Assembly: GCA_025463965.1 (NCBI GenBank)
Contig: JAODBN010000408.1
Span: 1-5,724, forward strand
Direction of reading: 5' to 3'
Source: Acidimicrobiaceae bacterium
Lineage (GTDB): Bacteria > Actinomycetota > Acidimicrobiia > Acidimicrobiales > Bog-793
DNA length: 5,724 nucleotides
This document shows positions 1 through 4,742 of the stretch, in pieces. The notes under the pieces are model-generated. The model was not told where the DNA came from. It did no database searches and saw nothing but the letters and a program-made list of their open reading frames with translations. The translations under genes and the position numbers were made by a program. Numbering within the stretch: position 1 is the first letter of the stretch; each line of letters begins with the position of its first letter.

Positions 1-1
1 C

Positions 2-571
2 GGCGCCTTCTACGCGAGCCACATCTTCAACCCGCTCTTCCACCATGGAACGAAGACCTTCGCGTTCGAGCTGTACGAGCAGCTCGGTGGCAACCTCCCG
101 GAGGCCATCCTGCTGCCGGCGGGGAACGGGACGCTGCTGATCGGCGCGGCGATCGGCTTTCGCGAGCTGATCGCCACCGGCAACCTCGACCACATGCCGC
201 GCCTCGTCGCCGTCCAGGCCGAGCGGTGCGCACCGCTCGCCAACGCCCACTCCCGGCACGCCACCGCAGGGCTGCCCACGGCTCCGGGCCGCGCAACGCT
301 TCACACCGTGGCCGAAGGCATCGCCATCGCCGAGCCGCCGAGGCTCGCCCAGATGCTGGAGATCATCGAGGACAGCGGTGGGAGCGTGCGCACGGTGAGC
401 GAGGACGCCATCCTCGACGCGCGAGCAGCGCTCGCCCGCCGAGGCATCGACGTCGAGCCCACCGCGGCGACCGGCTATGCCGCCTGGCGGGAGTGGAGCC
501 AAGAGAGCCGGCCGTCCTCGGCGGTCGTCGCCCTCACGGGGGCAGGGCTCAAGTCTCCTGCCTCCGCCTGA
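2..571 (+). CDS. Threonine synthase-like PLP-dependent enzyme, C-terminal part (5' end outside window)
   Basis: This is a partial gene: 189 residues are readable from base 2 to the TGA at 569-571, and the start lies upstream of the window. It looks like the C-terminal half of a fold-type II PLP enzyme of the threonine synthase group, which converts O-phosphohomoserine to threonine in the cytoplasm. Visible support includes an N-P-x-F-x-x-G-x-K-T-x-A-F-E-x-x-E-Q-L-G-G block at visible residues 10-30. A glycine-rich phosphate-binding loop, PAGNGTLLIG, lies at 39-48, where relatives usually have GNGGTLLG. Near the end come V-E-P-T-A-A and the tail VALTGAGLKSP, close to the usual TGHGLK ending of threonine synthases. 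The lysine that binds PLP would be in the missing part. Other fold-II enzymes (diaminopropionate ammonia-lyase, threonine dehydratase-like) are possible, but the C-terminal tail favours threonine synthase or a paralogue. A 147-bp gap separates it from the downstream operon, so the two are probably independently transcribed. Confidence 0.82.
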   Translation, partial: GAFYASHIFNPLFHHGTKTFAFELYEQLGGNLPEAILLPAGNGTLLIGAAIGFRELIATGNLDHMPRLVAVQAERCAPLANAHSRHATAGLPTAPGRATLHTVAEGIAIAEPPRLAQMLEIIEDSGGSVRTVSEDAILDARAALARRGIDVEPTAATGYAAWREWSQESRPSSAVVALTGAGLKSPASA

Positions 572-609
572 TCGAGCCGACCGCCTAGTCGAGTCAGTCC
601 CCGCGGGAT

Positions 610-623
610 ATGGTCTATACAAT
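610..623 (+). promoter_or_regulatory. Candidate GntR/FadR-type operator, imperfect palindrome ATGGTCTATACAAT
   Basis: The 14-bp site is a dyad with five of seven base pairs symmetric, in the pattern A-T-n-G-T-n-T-A-n-A-C-n-A-T. FadR-subfamily GntR regulators commonly bind short dyads with outer GT and AC pairs, and they often control catabolic operons by sitting over the promoter. This site overlaps the candidate -10 element, so a bound protein would block transcription of the operon starting at 719. No regulator gene lies in the window, and the assignment rests on pattern and position only. Confidence 0.3.
618..623 (+). promoter_or_regulatory. Candidate -10 promoter element (TACAAT) for the hydrolase operon
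   Basis: TACAAT matches five of six bases of the sigma-70-type consensus TATAAT and sits in the only AT-rich patch of an otherwise very GC-rich gap. Transcription would begin near base 630, giving a leader of about 90 nt before the GTG at 719. No good -35 hexamer is visible 16-19 bp upstream (the region around 593-600 reads gtcagtcc). Many promoters in high-GC bacteria have poor -35 boxes, so this lowers confidence without excluding the call. Confidence 0.35.
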
Positions 624-703
624 CCACGGGGCTTCGGGTCTGCGACCGGGCGTTCGATCGCCTGAATTGCACGGGCTGCGCCCCGACTGACGCCAACGGC
701 GAC

Positions 704-713
704 GGAAGAGGAG
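704..713 (+). promoter_or_regulatory. Ribosome binding site of the first operon gene
   Basis: The purine run GGAAGAGGAG contains AGGAG at 709-713, five bases before the GTG at 719. It is the best Shine-Dalgarno match in the window and fixes the start of the creatininase-family gene. The genes downstream, by contrast, have weak or no such sites and appear to rely on coupling. Confidence 0.7.
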
Positions 714-718
714 CGACG

Positions 719-1429
719 GTGCGCGTCTTCGACACGAACTGGATGCAGATCGAGGAGTACCTCGAGCACGACGACCGGATCGTGCTCCCGACCGGCTCGA
801 CCGAGCAGCACGGCTACCTCTCGCTCGGGACCGACGCCATCCTCGCCGAGCGGGTCGCCGTCGAGGCCGCGGAGCCACTCGGTGTCCCGGTCCTCCCCGC
901 CCTGCCCTTCGGGATGGCTCCCTACTTCGCTGCGTATCCCGGCTCGATGAGCCTGCGCCTGAGCACGTACGCCGAGGTCTACCGCGATCTGCTCGACGGG
1001 CTCGCCGCACAGGGCTTTCGGCGAATCGCCATCGTCAACGGTCACGGCGGCAACGCCCCAGTTACGGGCTTTCTCAAGGAGTGGCTGAGCGTTCCTCGAG
1101 AGCCGAAGGTCCAGGTGCTCTTCCACAGCTGGTACAACGCGCCGAAGACGGCGGAGGTCGCCAGCAAGTTCGACCCCGACCAGATGCACGGCGCGTGGGT
1201 CGAGAACTTCCCCTGGACCCGGCTGCCTGGCGTCGAGATGCCGAGCGAGCCGAGCCCCATGGTCGCGCGCGAGCTGATCAGCGCACTGAGCGCTCAAGAG
1301 ATTCGGGAGATCGCGCCGGACGGCGTGATGGGTGGTCCCTACGCAAGAGGAGACGACGAGATGCAAGCGGTCTGGGATGCGGGCGTGGCCGAGGTCCGCG
1401 AGCTCATCGAACACGGCTGGCCCCGATGA
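719..1429 (+). CDS. Creatininase-family amidohydrolase
   Basis: A 236-residue protein starting at GTG, chosen because AGGAG lies five bases upstream and the N-terminus fits the family. The family comprises cytoplasmic metal-dependent hydrolases of cyclic or linear amides, including creatininase (creatinine to creatine), the FAPy deformylase ArfB and the mycofactocin peptidase MftE. The metal-site signature PTGSTEQHG lies at residues 24-32, giving E29 and H31, followed by D39. NGHGGN is at 107-112, with H109. A later H157-x4-E162 pair (MHGAWVEN) has the same spacing as the catalytic His178/Glu183 of Pseudomonas creatininase. True creatininase has NGHYEN; the glutamate ligand two residues after the His is glycine here, as in many non-creatininase members, so creatinine is probably not the substrate. 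The length is slightly below the usual 240-260. It is the first gene of the operon, and its stop overlaps the next ATG by 4 nt. The exact substrate cannot be read from sequence. Confidence 0.88.
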   Translation: MRVFDTNWMQIEEYLEHDDRIVLPTGSTEQHGYLSLGTDAILAERVAVEAAEPLGVPVLPALPFGMAPYFAAYPGSMSLRLSTYAEVYRDLLDGLAAQGFRRIAIVNGHGGNAPVTGFLKEWLSVPREPKVQVLFHSWYNAPKTAEVASKFDPDQMHGAWVENFPWTRLPGVEMPSEPSPMVARELISALSAQEIREIAPDGVMGGPYARGDDEMQAVWDAGVAEVRELIEHGWPR

Positions 1430-2127
1430 GCGCGAGCCTCGAAGGCAAGGTGGCGATCGTCACCGGCACGGCGCACGGCATCGGGGCGGCGATCGCGGCG
1501 ATGCTCGAGAAGGAAGGCGCCCGCGTGCACGGCATCGACAAGGACACGGTCGACGTGACCGACTCGGCCGCGGTGAACGCCTTCGTCGACACGATCGGCG
1601 GGACCGACATCCTCGTCAACAACGCCGGCGGGGTGGTGGGCCAGGTCCACCACCCGCTCGAGGACATTTCGGACGAGGAGTGGCAGGCCGTCGTCGACGC
1701 AAACCTCACGAGCACCTTCAAGTGCACCCGGGCGGTCATCCCCGCTATGAGGGAACGCGGCTGGGGCCGCATCGTGAACATCTCCTCGGGGGCAGGTCGC
1801 AGCGTGAGCCTCACCGGGATCCAGGCCTATGCCAGCTCCAAGGCCGCGCAGATCGGCTTCACCCGGCAGATGGCTCACGAGCTCGGCCGTCATGGGATCA
1901 CCGTTAACTGCATCGCACCGGGCTTCGTCCTCTCCAACCCGACGACGATCGCCCAGTGGGAAAGCTACGGCGAAGAAGGACAGGCCAAGCTCGTCGAAGC
2001 CATCGCCGTGCGCCGCCTCGGCCAGCCCGAGGACATCGCCAACGGCGTGCGCTTCTTCGTCTCCCCGGACGCCGCGTGGGTCAGCGGCCAGACGATCTCG
2101 ATCGACGGCGGCCATGCTCTCTTTTGA
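1426..2127 (+). CDS. Short-chain dehydrogenase/reductase (SDR), NAD-type
   Basis: A 233-residue classical SDR, a cytoplasmic Rossmann-fold enzyme that interconverts an alcohol and a carbonyl using NAD(P)(H). The cofactor loop TGTAHGIG is at residues 13-20, NNAG at 65-68, the catalytic-tetrad Asn at N93, the catalytic Ser probably S121 in NISSGAG, and Y135-x3-K139 forms the active site (YASSK). The C-terminal APGF and SGQTISIDGG blocks are also typical. Asp38 at the end of the second beta strand points to NAD rather than NADP. The protein is slightly short because the stretch between beta 2 and the D-V-T-D turn (residues 38-46) lacks most of the usual helix. The ATG at 1426 overlaps the preceding stop as ATGA. 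There is no clear Shine-Dalgarno sequence, so translation is probably coupled. The in-frame region upstream of 1426 is a shadow of the creatininase gene. The substrate is unknown; given the neighbours, a hydroxy or keto group on an amide- or peptide-derived compound is plausible. Confidence 0.92.
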   Translation: MSASLEGKVAIVTGTAHGIGAAIAAMLEKEGARVHGIDKDTVDVTDSAAVNAFVDTIGGTDILVNNAGGVVGQVHHPLEDISDEEWQAVVDANLTSTFKCTRAVIPAMRERGWGRIVNISSGAGRSVSLTGIQAYASSKAAQIGFTRQMAHELGRHGITVNCIAPGFVLSNPTTIAQWESYGEEGQAKLVEAIAVRRLGQPEDIANGVRFFVSPDAAWVSGQTISIDGGHALF

Positions 2128-2128
2128 G

Positions 2129-3484
2129 ATGACCGACGACGAGTTCGTCGCCGAGCTCAAGGAGTACGTGGCGATCCCGAGCGTGAGCCGCGACGCGGCG
2201 CCAGAGATCATGCGTGAGGCCGCCGAGTGGTTGCGCGGCCAGCTCGCCTTTGCCAACGCCCGCCTCGAGCAGACCGATGGGAACCCTGTCGTGCGCGGCG
2301 AATGGCTCGAGGACCCGAGCGCCCCGACGATCCTCGTCTACGGCCACTACGACGTGCAGCCCACGGGCGACCTCGCCGAGTGGAGGACGCAGCCCTTCGA
2401 CCTCGTGGTCGACGGTGACGTCATGCGCGGTCGCGGTTGCACCGACGACAAGGGCCCGGTGTACGTGGTCCTGAAGGTGGCACAGGCCTTCATGGCCCAG
2501 GAGGGCCGGCTCCCGCTGAACGTCAAGTTCCTCTTCGAAGGCGAGGAGGAGATCGGGAGCCCGAGCCTTCCGAGCTACATGGAGCGGCATGCCGACGAGC
2601 TGGCGTGCGATCTCGTGATCTCGGCCGACGGCGCGATGTGGCGCCCGTCCGAGCCCTCGCTCTCGCTCGCCTCCAAGGGGCTCGTGAGCCTCGACATCGA
2701 GGTCGTCGGGGCCAACGACGATCTGCACTCCGGTCGTTACGGCGGCACGGTGGCGAACCCGATCCACGAACTGGCCGCCATCCTCGCCAGCCTCCACAGC
2801 CCCGACGGGACCGTCGCCGTGGCTGGCTTCTACGACGGCATCCCCGAGCTCAGCGACGAGCGACGCAAGGAGATCGCCGAAGTTCCGTTCAGCGAGGACG
2901 AGTGGCTGAGCAACCTCGGCCTCACCGAGGGCCACGGCGAAGCGGGTTACACGATCCTCGAGCGGCTCTGGGAGCGCCCGACGCTCGAGATCAACGGTGT
3001 GGCCTCGGGCGGCAAGTACACCGTCATCCCGCATCTCGCCAGCGCCCACATCTCCTGTCGCCTGGTTCCCGGCCAGGACCCGACGGCCGTGCTCGAGGCG
3101 GTCGCCGCCCACGTCCGGGCCCAGCGCCACCCCGGGGTCACCGTGACGGTCAACCTCGACAAGGCGCGCGTCGCCGCCTACACGATCCCGGGAGATCACC
3201 CGGCGATCCTCGCGGCCAAAGGCGCTCTCGAGCACGTCTACCCGGGCGAAGAGGTGCTCTACGCGTGCATCGCCGGGACGCTTCCGGCGACGACGCTGTT
3301 CGAGCGGTGCCTCGGTGCGAAGACGCTCTTCTTCTCGTTCTCAACCGCGGACGAGAAGCTGCACGCCCCGAACGAGTTCATGCGCATCCGGCGCCTGCGC
3401 GAGGGCATGCAGGCCTGGGAGCAGCTGTGGCGCATGCTCGCAGACGGGCCGCACCGGCTCGCCAGCCCCGGGCGGGCTCGGTGA
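2129..3484 (+). CDS. M20-family metallopeptidase (dinuclear zinc dipeptidase/deacylase type)
   Basis: A 451-residue protein of the M20 family, close in layout to CNDP2/carnosinase-like and PepV-like dipeptidases. These hydrolyse dipeptides or N-acyl amino acids in the cytoplasm with two zinc ions. All expected site residues are visible: H73 and D75 in VYGHYDVQP, the bridging Asp at D106 in GRGCTDDKG, the catalytic and ligand pair E140/E141 in EGEEEIGS, D167 in ISADG, and H412 in LHAPNEF. H200 in NDDLHSGRYGG marks the lid/dimerisation domain inserted between the two catalytic halves. The length is normal for the family. The start is ambiguous: ATG 2129 lies one base after the SDR stop (TGAGATG), and ATG 2114 would add five residues (MLSFE) and overlap the SDR by 14 nt. 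I chose 2129 for its tight coupling and its family-like N-terminus. There is no signal peptide. The enzyme is probably active; the substrate is not determined. Confidence 0.92.
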   Translation: MTDDEFVAELKEYVAIPSVSRDAAPEIMREAAEWLRGQLAFANARLEQTDGNPVVRGEWLEDPSAPTILVYGHYDVQPTGDLAEWRTQPFDLVVDGDVMRGRGCTDDKGPVYVVLKVAQAFMAQEGRLPLNVKFLFEGEEEIGSPSLPSYMERHADELACDLVISADGAMWRPSEPSLSLASKGLVSLDIEVVGANDDLHSGRYGGTVANPIHELAAILASLHSPDGTVAVAGFYDGIPELSDERRKEIAEVPFSEDEWLSNLGLTEGHGEAGYTILERLWERPTLEINGVASGGKYTVIPHLASAHISCRLVPGQDPTAVLEAVAAHVRAQRHPGVTVTVNLDKARVAAYTIPGDHPAILAAKGALEHVYPGEEVLYACIAGTLPATTLFERCLGAKTLFFSFSTADEKLHAPNEFMRIRRLREGMQAWEQLWRMLADGPHRLASPGRAR

Positions 3485-4689
3485 GCGCGGCAGAAGCAGA
3501 CGGGTCTGCCTACACCGCATACGGCTACCTGACGCCCGGCGAGGACTACAAGACCTTCGATCTGGCGCCCGAGTTCGCCCGGGTGCCCCCGTACGTCGCC
3601 GAGCAGATCACGCCCGAGGAGTCAGCGCGTGCCGAGGCGCTGCTCGACTCGAGCCTGGTCATCAGCCTGCACGACCATCCCGTGCGGTTCCCGGCCGACA
3701 TGGCCGACACCCCGGAGTACAACCGCACCGGTCGCCAGCACACCGCGTACGCCGGGCTTGCGGCGTCGAAGATGAATGTGGTCTTCGACAACATGATGGA
3801 CGGGACGGCGTGCGTCACCGGTAACGCCCCGTGGCGCTGGACCGACATCATCACCGACCTCGGCATGCGCCAGGCCGACCTCGCTCACCAGGACGACGTG
3901 ATCGTGGTGCGCACGCTCGGCGACATCGACCAGGCGTATGAGCACGGCAAGGTGGGCGTGGTCTTCGGCCTCGAGGCGGCTACCCCGATCGAGAACGAGA
4001 TCGACCGTCTCGACGTTCTCTTCGGGCTCGGCCTTCGTCAGATCGGGATCGCCTACTCCGACGCCAATGCGCTCGGGAGCGGCCTGAGCGAGCCGAGCGA
4101 CGGCGGACTGACCGCCTTCGGCCACCGCGCCGTTACCCGGATGAACAAGCTCGGGCTCGCCATTGACGTCTCGCACTCCTCGGACCGCACCGGCCTCGAC
4201 GTCTGCGCGCAGAGCAGCAAGCCCGTGTTCATGACCCACGCCGGTGCCCGCGCCGTCTGGGACACCTCGCGCATGAAGCCTGACGACGTACTGCGCGCGA
4301 TCGCCGAGACCGGCGGAGTGATCGGCATGTCGGCGGCGCCGCACACCACGCTCTCGCAGGCCCATCCCCACCACACGATCGAGTCGGTGATGGACCATTT
4401 CCTCTACTGCGCGGATCTCGTCGGCATCGAGCACGTCGCCTTCGGACCCGACACGCTCTACGGCGACCATGTCGGGCTGCACCGGGTCTTTTCTCACCTT
4501 TTGAACATGTCGTCGATATCCGGTCCGAGCTTCCCGAGGGTCGACTACGTCGACGGCCTCGAGAACCCGACGGAGAACTTCCCGAACATCTGTGAGTGGC
4601 TGGTGCACCGCGGCTTTGGCGACGAGGAGATCAGGGCCGTCCTCGGCGGCAACATCCTTCGCGCCTTGAAGGAGATCTGGCCCCGATGA
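3481..4689 (+). CDS. M19 membrane-dipeptidase (renal dipeptidase) family protein, variant metal site
   Basis: A 402-residue protein starting at GTG 3481, whose GTGA overlaps the M20 stop; the open frame upstream is a shadow of M20. Family members are TIM-barrel dinuclear zinc enzymes that cleave dipeptides, including those with a D-residue at the C-terminal position. Alignment by eye with human DPEP1 holds over much of the protein. E165 in VFGLEAA matches Glu125, H232 in DVSHSS matches His198, H253 in MTHAGAR matches His219, D324 in FGPD matches Asp288, and LSEPSDGGLTAFG matches the LSPFG region. A conserved C-terminal VLGGNILR follows. The first metal motif differs: the family has H-x-D (DGHND), whereas here H64-D65-H66 places a second His at the Asp position. 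Tyr192 replaces human His152, which I believe also occurs in bacterial relatives. About 55 residues precede the barrel, with no signal peptide or lipobox, so it is probably cytoplasmic. It could be a dipeptidase with altered metal or substrate preference. Confidence 0.86.
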   Translation: MSAAEADGSAYTAYGYLTPGEDYKTFDLAPEFARVPPYVAEQITPEESARAEALLDSSLVISLHDHPVRFPADMADTPEYNRTGRQHTAYAGLAASKMNVVFDNMMDGTACVTGNAPWRWTDIITDLGMRQADLAHQDDVIVVRTLGDIDQAYEHGKVGVVFGLEAATPIENEIDRLDVLFGLGLRQIGIAYSDANALGSGLSEPSDGGLTAFGHRAVTRMNKLGLAIDVSHSSDRTGLDVCAQSSKPVFMTHAGARAVWDTSRMKPDDVLRAIAETGGVIGMSAAPHTTLSQAHPHHTIESVMDHFLYCADLVGIEHVAFGPDTLYGDHVGLHRVFSHLLNMSSISGPSFPRVDYVDGLENPTENFPNICEWLVHRGFGDEEIRAVLGGNILRALKEIWPR

Positions 4690-4716
4690 CGCTGGCCGCC
4701 CCGATGACACTGGCCC
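4681..4716 (+). repeat. Imperfect 18-bp tandem duplication at the M19/DUF885 junction
   Basis: The unit ccccgatgacgctggccg (4681-4698) is followed directly by ccccgatgacactggccc (4699-4716), matching at 16 of 18 positions. Each copy carries an ATGAC. The first covers the end of the M19 gene (its CGA codon and TGA stop), and the second lies in the spacer before DUF885. The 18-bp period preserves reading frame, so both ATGs (4686 and 4704) are in the same frame and open the mini-ORF listed separately. Confidence 0.75.
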
Positions 4717-4742
4717 GAGCTGCGGCTTCGTGCGCCGCATGA
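4686..4742 (+). CDS. Possible 18-codon coupling mini-ORF between M19 and DUF885 genes
   Basis: An ATG at 4686 overlaps the M19 stop (ATGA) and opens an 18-codon frame encoding MTLAAPMTLARAASCAA followed by A and a stop. The TGA at 4740-4742 in turn overlaps the ATG of DUF885 at 4739 (again ATGA). The peptide contains a six-residue repeat from the 18-bp duplication and resembles no known family. Its likeliest role, if translated at all, is to carry ribosomes across the 49-nt spacer by two successive stop-start restarts. It could equally be a chance result of the duplication. No Shine-Dalgarno sequence precedes it. Confidence 0.25.
   Translation: MTLAAPMTLARAAASCAA

Larger units (their letters stand above)
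572..718 (+). other. Intergenic region and leader of the downstream operon
   Basis: This is the only substantial non-coding gap in the window. It holds an AT-rich patch at about 608-623 (separate promoter and operator entries) and a purine-rich Shine-Dalgarno sequence near its end. Two short potential hairpins lie in the presumed leader. One is at 649-662, with GGCG pairing CGCC around a six-base loop. The other is at 672-685, with CGGG pairing CCCG, one inner C-G pair and a bulged C. Neither is followed by a T-run, so I do not call a terminator for the upstream gene. No open frame here shows recognisable protein character. Confidence 0.6.

Noticed and set aside
649..685. Hairpins in the gap considered as a rho-independent terminator for the threonine synthase-like gene
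   Set aside because: The stems are only 4-5 bp, no T-run follows, and they lie closer to the next gene than to the stop at 571.
719..2127. Mycofactocin-type cluster, suggested by a creatininase-family protein next to an SDR
   Set aside because: No precursor peptide, radical SAM enzyme or MftB-like protein is present, and the genes that follow are peptidases. The pairing alone does not support mycofactocin biosynthesis.
1339..2256. Minus-strand open frame of 305 codons
   Set aside because: It lies antisense to the SDR gene, which has all SDR motifs. Its translation has low complexity rich in R, A, D and V and no recognisable domain, as expected for the antisense of GC-rich codons.
2081..3235. 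Minus-strand open frame of 384 codons
   Set aside because: It is a complete shadow of the M20 gene. Its composition (H, V, R, D and G rich) is typical of reverse-complemented high-GC coding DNA and it shows no motif.
2437..3480. In-frame upstream extension of the M19 gene to give a 750-residue protein
   Set aside because: The first 348 residues overlap the M20 gene in another frame and are arginine/proline-rich nonsense. M19-like sequence begins only after GTG 3481.
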